64,000 nucleotides of DNA from Betaproteobacteria bacterium (GTDB lineage: Bacteria > Pseudomonadota > Gammaproteobacteria > Burkholderiales > Casimicrobiaceae), in the NCBI GenBank assembly GCA_016717855.1, contig JADKEV010000022.1, forward strand, positions 67,360 to 131,359. Direction: 5' to 3'. Positions 27,954 through 36,920 of the stretch are shown here, one piece after another. The first letter of the stretch is position 1. Each line of letters starts with the position of its first letter. Both the position numbers and the translations under genes were made by a program. The notes under the pieces were generated by a model, which saw nothing but the letters and a program-made list of their open reading frames with translations, had not been told where the DNA came from and searched no databases.

Positions 27954-28042
27954 GTTCCTGCTCCTTTCAGCCTATTCAACCCGAGCCCGCGACAGCGATC
28001 CCCCCGGCCCCTTCACCACATCTTTCACACGAAAGGAAAGAT

Positions 28043-28879
28043 ATGAGCACAGTAACCGACACCACCGGCTGGACACCGGCAAAGCGCCTGGACGGCAAGG
28101 TCGCCGTCGTCGTCGGCGCGGGCCAGAGCCCCGGCGAAGGGCTCGGCAACGGGCGGGCCGCCGCGATCCGCTTCGCGCGCGAGGGCGCGCGCGTGCTCGC
28201 CGTCAACCGTTCGATCGATTCCGCCGAAGAGACCGCGGAGATGATCCGCAAGGAAGGGAACGAGGCGGTTGCGTTCAAGTGCGACATCCGCCACGAGGCC
28301 GACATCATCGCGGCGATCGGCGAAGCCAGGCGCCGCTGGGGCGCGCTCGACGTGCTGCACAACAACGTCGGCGTGAGCCTCGGCGGCGGCGACGCAGACC
28401 TCATGGAGATCACCGAAGAGCGGTTCGATAACATCTACCAGACCAACCTGCGCGGCGTGGCGTTCACGTGCAAGCACGCGCTCGCGATCATGCGGGAGCA
28501 GCGCTCGGGCGCGATCGTCAACGTGGGATCGGCTGCGGCGGTGGGACTGTATCCGTACGTCGCGTACAAGGCGACGAAGGCCGGCGTCAATGCAATGACC
28601 GAGCAGCTTGCGCTGCAGAACGCCAGGTACAACATCCGCATCAATGCGATCCTTCCCGGCCTCATCGCGACGCCGATGGCCGTCGAAACGCGCGCGCGCC
28701 AGTTCGGCAAGTCGCGCGACGAGCTGATGGCCGAGCGTGCCGCCAAAGTCCCGCTCGGGCGGCAGGGGACCGGCTGGGACGTGGCGAACCTCGCGCTGTT
28801 CCTCGCCTCCGACGAGGCAAGCTTCATCACCGGGGTGTGCATCCTGGTCGACGGCGGGCGTGTCCTCAACCGCATCTGA
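28043..28879 (+). CDS. SDR family oxidoreductase
   Basis: A 278-residue SDR, somewhat longer than usual at the N-terminus. Nucleotide-binding motif VVVGAGQSPGEGLGNGRA has an insert compared with TGxxxGIG. HNNVGVS, VGSAAAVGLYPYVAYKATKAG (catalytic Ser, Tyr, Lys) and ILPGLIATPM follow. C-terminal SFITGVCILVDGG. It is preceded by an AAAGGAAAG ribosome-binding site. The next gene is convergent. Substrate unknown. Confidence 0.88.
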   Translation: MSTVTDTTGWTPAKRLDGKVAVVVGAGQSPGEGLGNGRAAAIRFAREGARVLAVNRSIDSAEETAEMIRKEGNEAVAFKCDIRHEADIIAAIGEARRRWGALDVLHNNVGVSLGGGDADLMEITEERFDNIYQTNLRGVAFTCKHALAIMREQRSGAIVNVGSAAAVGLYPYVAYKATKAGVNAMTEQLALQNARYNIRINAILPGLIATPMAVETRARQFGKSRDELMAERAAKVPLGRQGTGWDVANLALFLASDEASFITGVCILVDGGRVLNRI

Positions 28880-28947
28880 ATTGCAGTGGTCACACCGAAC
28901 CCCTCGCCTGCCGGCGCATGCGCGCGGCGCGGCGTCCGGACGCCAGG

Positions 28948-30708
28948 TCATTGTCCGCTGCACGCGTGCATCGCCGACAGGTAGCCGAACACCAGCGCCG
29001 GACCGAGCGTGATGCCGGGTCCGGGATACGCGCCGTTCATGATCGATTGCATGTCGTTGCCGCAGGCGTAGAGCCCCGGGATCGCGCTGCCGTCCGCGCG
29101 CAGCACGCGGGCGTGCTCGTCGGTCACGATGCCCCCGGCCATTCCGAGGTCTGCCGGTTCGACGGCGACGGCGAAGAACGGCGCGTCGGCGATCGGCGCC
29201 ACGCACGGGTTCGGTTTCCAGTCCGCGTCGCCGAGGTGCCGCTGGTAGATGTTGGAGCCGCGCCCGAATTCCGGGTCTTCTCCATTGCGCGCGAATTCGT
29301 TGTAGCGGTCGATCGTCGCGAGGGCCGTGTCGACCGGAAGGCCGATCCCGGCCATCAGCGCCGCGAGCGTCGCGCCGCGACGCAGGTAACCGCTCCTCTC
29401 CTCGCCGGCTGTCGAAAGCGCGAACGGCCGGACGCGGCCGAGCCCGTATCGCCAGAGGAACCGACGATCGCAGATCAGCCACGCCGGAATGCGCCGCTGC
29501 GGGTCGCGGAGCTGCGCGCGGCCGAATTCGTGGTAGGAGACAGCTTCGTTGACAAAGCGCCGGCCGTCGCCGTCGAGCGCGATGAGCCCCGGCTTCGCGC
29601 GGTCCATGACCGTGTGCGGAAAGAACGCCTCGCTGCCGTCGGGGCGACGGAAGCGCGATGCCGGCACCCAGAACGCGAGCGCGCCGTCAACGGATGCGGC
29701 GTCCGCGCTGAGCGCGGCGCCGGCATCGCGCGCGACGTGCGCGCCCGAGCGCTCCGCGCCCGACCGCACCATGGTCGAGCGGTCGCCGGCTGCCGGGGGC
29801 ATGTAGTGGCTGCGCAGGTCGGGGTAGTGGGAGATGCCTCCGGTCGCGAGGATCACGCCCGCCTGCGCTTGCAGCGTTCGCTCGCCTTCCCGCCCGCGAA
29901 CGACCAGGCCAGACACGCGCCCGCCGTCGACGACGAGGTGCACGGCCGCGGTTTCCAGCGCGATCTCCACGCCGAGGTCGCGCGCCGACTTGAACAGTCT
30001 CGCGGCGAGCGCGTTGCCCAGCACGAGCCTCGTGCCGCGATGCGCGCGCAAGCGCTGCGCGGCGTAGCGCGCAACGAGCTTCGTCGTGTGCCAGAGGGCC
30101 GGCAGCGATCGCCCCGCCCGCCGCAGCACCGGCAGATCCTCGCGACTGATCATCATGCCGCCGAACAGCGTGAACTCCGGCAACGGGTCGCGCAAGCGCT
30201 CGAAGTCGCTGCCAAGCAGGCGACCGTCGAACGGCACGGGTTCGAGCACGCGGCCGCCTGCGGTAGCACCGGGCAGGTCGGGGTAGTAATCGGGATAGCG
30301 GCGCACGGGCTGCAGCCGAAGCGCCGTGTTCGCCTCGAGGAAGCGGAGCGCCTCGTCGCCGCGCGCGAGAAAGGCTGCCATCGCGCGACCGGTTTCGAAG
30401 CCCGGGACCAGGGCGCGTAAATAGTCGCGCGCGGCGTCGAGGCTATCGGCGATTCCCGCTTGGGCCATCCTGCGATTGGCGGGAATCCAGATCATCCCCC
30501 CGGAGATGGCGGTCGTGCCGCCGACGCGATTGCTCGCCTCGACGACGATTACGCTATGGCCGAGCGCCGCTGCCGTCGACGCGGCGGCCAGCCCCGCGGC
30601 GCCCGCGCCGACCACGACGACGTCGTAGTGGTCGCGAAGACCCGGCGTCAGGTCGGGAAACTCGACGAACGTGACTTCGCGTCCGCCTGGAAAAGTCAAT
30701 CCTCGCAT
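28948..30708 (-). CDS. FAD-dependent dehydrogenase (3-ketosteroid dehydrogenase/fumarate reductase type) with alcohol dehydrogenase-derived N-terminus
   Basis: A 586-residue flavoprotein. FAD motif YDVVVVGAGAAGLAAASTAAALG at about residues 28-50, SNRVGGTTAISGGMIWIP after it, and the C-terminal GNDMQSIMNGAYPGPGITLGPAL that closes the FAD site, as in 3-ketosteroid-delta-dehydrogenase-like FAD_binding_2 proteins. Residues 1-25 (MRGLTFPGGREVTFVEF...) do not belong to this family; they match the opening of zinc alcohol dehydrogenases and recur before the ALDH at 38408. The ATG at 30708 is used because it matches this shared leader. Substrate unknown. Confidence 0.85.
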   Translation of the reverse strand: MRGLTFPGGREVTFVEFPDLTPGLRDHYDVVVVGAGAAGLAAASTAAALGHSVIVVEASNRVGGTTAISGGMIWIPANRRMAQAGIADSLDAARDYLRALVPGFETGRAMAAFLARGDEALRFLEANTALRLQPVRRYPDYYPDLPGATAGGRVLEPVPFDGRLLGSDFERLRDPLPEFTLFGGMMISREDLPVLRRAGRSLPALWHTTKLVARYAAQRLRAHRGTRLVLGNALAARLFKSARDLGVEIALETAAVHLVVDGGRVSGLVVRGREGERTLQAQAGVILATGGISHYPDLRSHYMPPAAGDRSTMVRSGAERSGAHVARDAGAALSADAASVDGALAFWVPASRFRRPDGSEAFFPHTVMDRAKPGLIALDGDGRRFVNEAVSYHEFGRAQLRDPQRRIPAWLICDRRFLWRYGLGRVRPFALSTAGEERSGYLRRGATLAALMAGIGLPVDTALATIDRYNEFARNGEDPEFGRGSNIYQRHLGDADWKPNPCVAPIADAPFFAVAVEPADLGMAGGIVTDEHARVLRADGSAIPGLYACGNDMQSIMNGAYPGPGITLGPALVFGYLSAMHACSGQ

Positions 30709-30826
30709 CCTGTTTCTCCGCCGTCCGAGGTGATGGGCACGGTCACGATCCGGTGTCGCGAATTCTCGTCGACGACCGGGAGGATTGGTGTCGCATTTTT
30801 TGGGTCGGACGGTAAGTTGCGCTGAC
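30655..30826 (-). repeat. Duplicated leader module, copy A (with 38495-38687)
   Basis: Shares with 38495-38687 an upstream element, partly similar 5-prime untranslated sequence and the first 16 codons MRGLTFPGGREV(T/A)FVE. Around the start codon the two copies differ at only a few bases; the untranslated middle has diverged and differs in length. Both copies drive leftward genes of unrelated families. Confidence 0.7.
30786..30826 (-). promoter_or_regulatory. 41-bp upstream element, copy 13
   Basis: Minus strand begins GTCAGCGCAACTTACC, has CCAAAAAATG and CGAC at 34-37. It lies 77 bp before the FAD gene start at 30708 and is nearly identical to copy 15. Confidence 0.75.
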
Positions 30827-30872
30827 GCACTGGCGTTGGGATGAATTTCATTCACCGGAACTCGCGTGACCC

Positions 30873-30913
30873 GTCAGAAAAGCTTTCCCGAGCATAAGCA
30901 GAACCGACTCGAC
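30873..30913 (+). promoter_or_regulatory. 41-bp upstream element, copy 14
   Basis: Begins GTCAG, has CTTTCC at positions 11-16 and ends CCGACTCGAC; the A-run is weak. It points towards the LLM gene start at 30967 (53 bp), back to back with copy 13. Confidence 0.6.
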
Positions 30914-30966
30914 GGGCGCACGCAAGCCGCCTAGTCTCGACCTCCTCGGTCGACTCTTGAGCAAAC

Positions 30967-31983
30967 GTGGAATTCGGAATCAGCATGCGCGGACAGTATC
31001 CCGCCGGAACGGACATGAGCGCCATGTTCGACAACGCCTGCGAGATGGCTCGCATCGCCGACAAGCTAGGCTACGAGTACCTCACGAAAGGGCAGCACTA
31101 CTCGAGCGGCCCCGTTCAGGCGTTCCAGCAGTTCCCGTTCCTCGCCCGCATGATGGCGGAAACGGCGAACATGAAGCTCGTCACTGGCATCAACCTGCTG
31201 CCCCTGCACAAGCCGCTCGACATCGCCGAGCAGCTCGCCACGATCGACGTGATGTCCAGGGGCCGGCTCGTCTACGGCTGCGGCATCGGCTATCGCGACG
31301 TGGAGTTCAAGGCCTTCGGCATGGACGCGAAGGAACGCGGCCGGCGCTTCGAGGAGAACCTCATCGCGATCAAGCGCCTGTGGACGGAGGATTCCGTCAG
31401 CATGAGGGGCTCGCACTTCGAGCTCGACAATGCCTCGGCGTCTCTCAAACCCGTGCAGAAACCGACGCCGCCCATCTGGATCGGAGCGAACGTCGACGCC
31501 GGCATCGAGCGCTCCGCCCGCATGGCCGACGCATGGTTCATCAATCCGCACCAGCGGCTCGACATCCTCGAGGCGCAGCTCGTCATTTACAAGGCGGCGC
31601 TGGACAAGGCCGGCAAACCGATGCCGGCGATTCTCCCGATGATGCGCGAGTGCTTCGTCGCGCGCACGACGGAGAAGGCGCTGCGCCTGGCGCGACCGTA
31701 TCTCGAAACCAAGTACAAGAGCTATCGCGAGTGGGGCCAGGACAAGTCGATGGCCAAGGGCGACGACGACCTGTCGCTGTCCTTTGAGCAGCTGATCGAC
31801 CAGCGCTTCCTCGTCGGTTCCGTCGAGAACGTCGCCGAGCAGATCGTCGAATACAAGAAGAAGCTGGGCATCAGCACGCTCATCGTTTCCTTCCAGCAGA
31901 TCGGGACGCCGCACCAGCAGGTCCTGGACACGCTGCATCTATTCGCGGAAGAAGTGATGCCCGCCGTGCGCCAGGCGGCCTGA
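30967..31983 (+). CDS. LLM class flavin-dependent oxidoreductase
   Basis: A 338-residue luciferase-like monooxygenase family protein. GTG start at 30967 (MEFGISMRGQYPAG). Typical blocks: EYLTKGQHYSSG, LLPLHKPLDIAEQLATIDVMSRGRL, GCGIGYRDVEFKAFG, PPIWIGANVDAGIERSARMADAW and FLVGSVENVAEQI. Members use FMN or F420 to oxidise diverse substrates. It is followed at 124 bp by a Bug gene and LeuC/D-like subunits in the same direction, so it may act on the same acid. Confidence 0.88.
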   Translation: MEFGISMRGQYPAGTDMSAMFDNACEMARIADKLGYEYLTKGQHYSSGPVQAFQQFPFLARMMAETANMKLVTGINLLPLHKPLDIAEQLATIDVMSRGRLVYGCGIGYRDVEFKAFGMDAKERGRRFEENLIAIKRLWTEDSVSMRGSHFELDNASASLKPVQKPTPPIWIGANVDAGIERSARMADAWFINPHQRLDILEAQLVIYKAALDKAGKPMPAILPMMRECFVARTTEKALRLARPYLETKYKSYREWGQDKSMAKGDDDLSLSFEQLIDQRFLVGSVENVAEQIVEYKKKLGISTLIVSFQQIGTPHQQVLDTLHLFAEEVMPAVRQAA

Positions 31984-32107
31984 GCAACGCGACCGTACAT
32001 GGCGAGTCACCAGGAGTGTTTTTTCGGCAGGCAGGCCTTTCGATGATCCGTAACCCGCGAGAGCGGCAGTCGTCCCATACTTCCCCGCAACCTAGGAGCA
32101 GTCCATC

Positions 32108-33103
32108 GTGAAACTTCTGAACTTCGCCAAAACACTCCTCATTGCCGCCACCGCGTTCGCAGCTTCGGCGTCCGCACTCGCGCAGTCGGGTGCGCAGGCC
32201 TACCCCTCCAAACCGATCCGCCTCATCGTCGGTCTCGCCCCGGGCTCCGCGGTCGACCTGCTGGGCCGGCAGTACGCGCAGAAGATGTCCGAAATCCTGA
32301 ACACGCCGGTGTATGTCGAGAACAAGCCCGGCGCAGGCCAGATACTCGCCATCCGTACGCTGGAACAGGCGCCCCCGGACGGCTACACGCTCTACATGGC
32401 GATCGGCAGCGCGCTGTCGCAGGGGCCTGGCATTCGCAAGGACCTGCCCTACGATCCCCTGAAGGCGTTCAGCTTCGTCGCGCAGGTCGGCACGGTCGCC
32501 GGCATGATCTACGCGCATGCAGACGTCCCGGTGCAGAACGTTGCGGAGTTGATCTCGTACGCGAAGGCCAACCCGGACAAGCTGAGCTACGCCAGCGCCG
32601 GCATGGGCACCGCGGGTCATCTCTGCGCGGAATACTTCATGTTCCTGACCGGCACGAAGCTGCACCATGTGCCCTACAGGTCCGATCCCGAGGGCGCGCG
32701 CGAGGCCGCCGCCGGAAACATCAACCTGTCGTTCGGGGTGGGCCGCGCCGGCGCTCCGCTCGCGGAAACCGGCAGGCTGCGGCCCATCATGGTGATCGGT
32801 GCGCAGCGGGTTTCCTACTTTCCGAACGTGCTGCACGCGGGGGAAGCGAACGTCCCGGGGCTCGAGAACATCGGACCCTACAGCTTCTACGGAGTCGTCG
32901 GCCCCGCCGGCATGCCGGCGGAGATCGTGGACAAGCTCAACCGCGCGGTGAATCAGGCCACGGTCTCGCCCGACCAGGCGGCGAACCTGAAGAACGCCTA
33001 CATCGATCCGATCACCGCCACGCCGCAGGACTTCAGGGCCTTCGTCGAGAAGGAGATCGCCAAGTGGCGCAAACTCGGCGAGAACGTGAAGATCGAATTC
33101 TGA
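32108..33103 (+). CDS. Bug/TctC family solute-binding protein
   Basis: A 331-residue exported binding protein. GTG start at 32108, signal peptide TLLIAATAFAASASALAQS, motifs AYPSKPIRLIVGLAPGSAVD, VYVENKPGAGQ, DGYTLYMAIGS, YASAGMGTAGHLCAEYF, LHHVPYRSDPEGA. The ribosome-binding site TAGGAGCAG precedes the start. It lies 7 bp before a LeuC-like gene, so the imported ligand may be a hydroxy- or unsaturated dicarboxylate processed by that dehydratase (inference). Confidence 0.92.
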   Translation: MKLLNFAKTLLIAATAFAASASALAQSGAQAYPSKPIRLIVGLAPGSAVDLLGRQYAQKMSEILNTPVYVENKPGAGQILAIRTLEQAPPDGYTLYMAIGSALSQGPGIRKDLPYDPLKAFSFVAQVGTVAGMIYAHADVPVQNVAELISYAKANPDKLSYASAGMGTAGHLCAEYFMFLTGTKLHHVPYRSDPEGAREAAAGNINLSFGVGRAGAPLAETGRLRPIMVIGAQRVSYFPNVLHAGEANVPGLENIGPYSFYGVVGPAGMPAEIVDKLNRAVNQATVSPDQAANLKNAYIDPITATPQDFRAFVEKEIAKWRKLGENVKIEF

Positions 33104-33110
33104 ACCCGGC

Positions 33111-34541
33111 ATGCCTGAGAAAAGTACGCCGGCGAAGCGACCGCGCACCGTCATCCAGAAGATCTGGGACGATCACGTCGTCACGCCCCTGACCGCCGAC
33201 GAAGATCTGCTCTTCATTGACCGCGTGCTGATGCACGAGCGCACGGGCCCGCAACTGCTCGAGGGCCTGCGCGACGCGGGCAGGCGGCCGGCCTACAAGG
33301 GCCTCGTCTATGGCGTCGTCGACCACATCGTGGACACGTCGCCCGACCGCAGTGCGATCGACATACGCGGGAGGGCGGCCGAGTTCATCCCGCGCCTGCG
33401 AGAGCTCACGGCCGAAGCCGGGATCCCACTGTTCGATGTCGATGACCCGCGCCAAGGCATAGCCCATGTCATATCGCCGGAATTGGGCATCGCGCTTCCC
33501 GGCTGCACGTTGGTGTGCGCCGACAGCCACACCTGCACGGTCGGCGGCATCGGCGCGCTCGCATGGGGCATCGGCTCCACCGAGGGAGAGCATGCGGTCG
33601 CGACGCAGACGCTGGTCAAGCGGCGTCCCAGGCTGATGCAGGTTCGCCTGACCGGGCGGCTGCAGCCCGGCGTGACCGCGAAAGACATGGCCCTGGCTCT
33701 GATCGGCCGCTACGGGACCGATGGCGCCGCCGGATGCGCCGTCGAATTCTGCGGCGAGGCCGTTACCGCGCTGGGCATTGAGGCGCGGATGACCCTGTGC
33801 AACATGGCTGCGGAGTTCGGTGCCTTCTCCGCTGTGGTGGCGCCGGACGAAACGACCATCGAGTGGGTTCGCGGGCGTCCCTTCGCGCCCCAGGGAGAGC
33901 TCTTCGAGAGCGCGGTGGCCCACTGGCGCACGTTCTTCTCCGATGCCGATGCCCATTGGGATGTCGCGGTCCGCATGGATGTGTCCGAGGTGACGCCGCA
34001 GGTGACATGGGGCATCAGCCCGAACCAGGCCGTCGGGATCGGCGCACGCGTTCCGGACCCGGCCACTTGGGACGACAGCCGCAGGGAGTTCGGCGGCCGG
34101 GCGCTGCGATATATGGGACTCCAGCCGGGCCAGCCCATCGCAGGCGTGCCGATCGAGGCGGCCTTCATAGGTTCCTGCACGAACAGCCGCCTGTCGGACC
34201 TGCGCATGGCCGCGAAGGTGCTGCAGGGCCGCAAAGTGGCGCCGGGCGTGCTGGCCATCGTGGTGCCCGGATCGATGCAGGTGCGTGCCGCCGCCGAGGC
34301 CGAAGGGTTGGACCGCATCTTCATCGAGGCGGGTTTCGAATGGCGCGCGAGCGGTTGCTCGCTCTGTGTCTACAACGGCTCGGACAGCTTTCGGGGTGCC
34401 AGGCGCGTGATCAGCACGACGAACCGGAATTTCGAGAACAGGCAGGGGCCTGGCGTGCAGACGCACCTGGCCAGCCCGGCCACGGTCGCGGCCTCGGCGG
34501 TCCAGGGGTGCATCAGCGACCCGCGTCCGCTGCTCGGGTGA
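33111..34541 (+). CDS. Aconitase-family dehydratase large subunit (LeuC-like)
   Basis: A 476-residue protein of the aconitase / 3-isopropylmalate dehydratase large-subunit family. 4Fe-4S ligand Cys in GSCTNSR and in GCSLCVYNG (CxxC); substrate-loop blocks CADSHTCTVGGIGALAWGIGS and GTDGAAGCAVEFCG. It differs from biosynthetic LeuC (usual GCSMC replaced by GCSLC, plus an inserted segment near 255-300), and no leuB or leuA is adjacent. With the small subunit 6 bp downstream it forms a two-subunit dehydratase, possibly of the dimethylmalate or homoaconitate type (inference). Confidence 0.85.
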   Translation: MPEKSTPAKRPRTVIQKIWDDHVVTPLTADEDLLFIDRVLMHERTGPQLLEGLRDAGRRPAYKGLVYGVVDHIVDTSPDRSAIDIRGRAAEFIPRLRELTAEAGIPLFDVDDPRQGIAHVISPELGIALPGCTLVCADSHTCTVGGIGALAWGIGSTEGEHAVATQTLVKRRPRLMQVRLTGRLQPGVTAKDMALALIGRYGTDGAAGCAVEFCGEAVTALGIEARMTLCNMAAEFGAFSAVVAPDETTIEWVRGRPFAPQGELFESAVAHWRTFFSDADAHWDVAVRMDVSEVTPQVTWGISPNQAVGIGARVPDPATWDDSRREFGGRALRYMGLQPGQPIAGVPIEAAFIGSCTNSRLSDLRMAAKVLQGRKVAPGVLAIVVPGSMQVRAAAEAEGLDRIFIEAGFEWRASGCSLCVYNGSDSFRGARRVISTTNRNFENRQGPGVQTHLASPATVAASAVQGCISDPRPLLG

Positions 34542-34547
34542 GACGCC

Positions 34548-35174
34548 ATGGAAGCTTTTGAGAGCATCAGGGGAGCGGCGGCGCCGCTCTATCTCGCGAA
34601 CATCGATACCGACACCCTGATCCCGTCGCCCCTGATCACCAACGCTTCGCGCGAAGGCTACGGGCCCAAGCTGCTTGCCGGTTGGCGATACGCGGCCGAC
34701 GGCAAGGCGGAGGTGGCCGACTTCATCCTGAACCGGCCTGCGTGGCGCGACAGCTGTATCCTGATCGCCGGCGAGAACTTCGGCTGCGGCTCGTCGCGCG
34801 AAATGGCGGTGTGGGCGGTGCGGCAATTCGGGTTCCGCTGCGTCATTGCCCCTTCATTCGCGCCGATCTTCCGGCAGAACTGCCTGCGCAATGGGGTTCT
34901 GCCAATCACGTTGGCTGCCGAGCTCGTCGAGCAACTGGCGCAGAATGCCGAGGCCAGCCCGCGGGACTGGATTGTGGACCTGCGTGACTGCAGCGTGACC
35001 GATCCCTCGGGCCAGCGGCACATGTTCGAGATCGACGGCGGGGAGCGAGACGAACTGCTCCTGGGCATGGACCCGATCAGCGTGACGATGAAACGGGCGG
35101 CGGAAATCCGCGAATTCGCGCGGGCAGATCGCGAGCGCCGGCCGTGGATCTGGACGGCCGGGGATGCGCCCTAG
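34548..35174 (+). CDS. Aconitase-family dehydratase small subunit (LeuD-like)
   Basis: A 208-residue swivelling-domain subunit. Signature ANIDTDTLIPS near residue 17, GENFGCGSSREMAVWA (substrate-binding GCGSSRE) at about 80-95, and RNGVLPITL near 118. It matches LeuD/aconitase domain 4 and must pair with the LeuC-like protein encoded 6 bp upstream. The catalytic context suggests hydration/dehydration of a branched or substituted malate. Substrate not determined. Confidence 0.87.
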   Translation: MEAFESIRGAAAPLYLANIDTDTLIPSPLITNASREGYGPKLLAGWRYAADGKAEVADFILNRPAWRDSCILIAGENFGCGSSREMAVWAVRQFGFRCVIAPSFAPIFRQNCLRNGVLPITLAAELVEQLAQNAEASPRDWIVDLRDCSVTDPSGQRHMFEIDGGERDELLLGMDPISVTMKRAAEIREFARADRERRPWIWTAGDAP

Positions 35175-35254
35175 ACGAAGACAGACCGAGCCGGAACGTC
35201 TCTCAGGCGGGTGTCACGCCCCGTTGTATGTTCGATCTTGTGCGGTTGAATTTC

Positions 35255-36910
35255 CTATCCTTTGGCTGAAACGCGCGTGGGCACGGCCGCAGGCCGCATG
35301 GCATCTTCAAGGACCATGTCCGCGCATTTCTCGCCGATCATCATGCAAGGGACGCTGGTGTTGCCCGATATGATCGTCGGCATGATCGACGCATCCGCCA
35401 CGCGCAGGCCTGCGATGCCGTGCACGCGCAGGCGCTCGTCGACTACCGACATCGCATCATGGCCCATCCTGCAGGTGCCCACCATGTGCTGCGTGATCTG
35501 GCCCGTGTTGCGGATGAACTCCAGGATCGCTTCGTCGCTCTGTACCTCGGGCCCGGGGGCGAGCTCTTCGGCGATGAGCTCGCGCATCGGGGACACGGCC
35601 GCGATGTCGCGCGCGCGTCGCACGGCGGCGACAGCGACCGTGCGGTCGTCATAGGTGTCGAGAAATCGATAGCGGATCGCAGGCGGCGAGAACGGATCCG
35701 GGGAGCGGATGTGAATCGAGCCCGTGCTCTGTGTACGCTGCACGTGCGTGTACATCATGAAGCCTTCGACTTCGGACACCTTGCGGCTCTTGCCGCTCTT
35801 CTTGATGTCGATGATATACGGGCTCACCACCATCATGATGTCCGGCTCGTTCAGCCCGGGCTTCGATCGAGTGAAGACCCGCATCGCGCCATGGCCCTGC
35901 GCGAGCATGCCGCGGCGCAGGAAGACCCAGCGCAGGATCTCGAGGCCGAGGCGCCAGCCGCGCCCCCTGCTCGCAAGCGACACGCCCGGCCGGTGAAACT
36001 TCCACTTCATGATCGCGGCATAGTGGTCGCGCAGGTTCTCGCCCACGCCCTTGAGTTCATGCACAACGCTAATGCCCTGCTGGCGCAGGATCTCTGGGTT
36101 GCCGATTCCCGACAGCTCAAGCAGCTTGGGTGTGTTCGCTGTCCCGGCGGCGAGGATCACCTCGCGCAGGGCTCGCGCTTCAAGGATCCTTCCCTCCTGG
36201 CTGTACCGCACGCCCGTGCATCGCTTCCCGTCGAGCAGCAGCGAAGTTGCCTCGGCGCCGCCCAACACTGTGAGGTTCCCTCGCCTGCGCGCCGGCTCGA
36301 TGTACTGTGTCGCCGTGCTCTGGCGCTCGCCGCGCCAGGCGGTGATTTGCGCCATCGCCACACCTTCCTGGCTGGCGCCGCTGTAGTCCGGGTTGTGCGG
36401 GATGCCCGCAGCCTCGGCAGAGCGGATGAAGTAGTCGAAGAACGAGCACAGCTTGCTGCTCTGGATCACTTTCACCGGGCCTGTGCGCCCGTGGTACTCG
36501 TCGAGGCCGATCTCGGTGCTCTCGATCTTCTTGAAGTACGGGAGCACTTCCGCATGGCTCCAGCCCTTGCAGCCCAGCTTGCACCAGGTGTCGTAGTCGA
36601 GCTTCTGGCCCCTGTTGTAGACGATCCCGTTCATCGCGCTGCTGCCACCAAGCAGTTTCCCTCGCGGGACCGGGATGGGCCGGTTGCCGTGAGTGGGATC
36701 GGGTTCCGACTCGTAGCGCCAGTTGACCACCGGGTTGTCGATCATGTACGCAAGGCCCAGCGGCGGCCGCGTCCAGATGTACTTCGCGCCTTTCGTTCCG
36801 GCCTCGAGGCACAGCACCCTGTACTTGCCGTCCTCGCTCAGGCGATTGGCGAGCACTCCTCCGGCCGAACCGGAGCCCACGACGATGAAGTCGTACGTTT
36901 CCACGTGCAT
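35255..36910 (-). CDS. GMC family oxidoreductase (choline dehydrogenase-like)
   Basis: A 551-residue FAD-dependent alcohol oxidoreductase. FAD motif FIVVGSGSAGGVLANRL; GMC signature 1 GGSSAMNGIVYNRGQ; signature 2 AAGTANTPKLLELSGIG; catalytic His in TQHMVGTCRMGHD; C-terminal ISGNTSVPCMMIGEK. It is closely similar over its whole length to the GMC gene at 20998, so the two are duplicates. It is 10 bp downstream of an ALDH, so alcohol to aldehyde to acid oxidation by one operon is likely. Confidence 0.92.
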   Translation of the reverse strand: MHVETYDFIVVGSGSAGGVLANRLSEDGKYRVLCLEAGTKGAKYIWTRPPLGLAYMIDNPVVNWRYESEPDPTHGNRPIPVPRGKLLGGSSAMNGIVYNRGQKLDYDTWCKLGCKGWSHAEVLPYFKKIESTEIGLDEYHGRTGPVKVIQSSKLCSFFDYFIRSAEAAGIPHNPDYSGASQEGVAMAQITAWRGERQSTATQYIEPARRRGNLTVLGGAEATSLLLDGKRCTGVRYSQEGRILEARALREVILAAGTANTPKLLELSGIGNPEILRQQGISVVHELKGVGENLRDHYAAIMKWKFHRPGVSLASRGRGWRLGLEILRWVFLRRGMLAQGHGAMRVFTRSKPGLNEPDIMMVVSPYIIDIKKSGKSRKVSEVEGFMMYTHVQRTQSTGSIHIRSPDPFSPPAIRYRFLDTYDDRTVAVAAVRRARDIAAVSPMRELIAEELAPGPEVQSDEAILEFIRNTGQITQHMVGTCRMGHDAMSVVDERLRVHGIAGLRVADASIMPTIISGNTSVPCMMIGEKCADMVLEDAMRPAAVPTRVSAKG

Positions 36911-36920
36911 CGGGTCTTCC

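Noticed and set aside
33111..35174. Biosynthetic leuC and leuD
   Set aside because: Sequence deviates from LeuC signatures and neighbours are catabolic; gene symbols were therefore not assigned.
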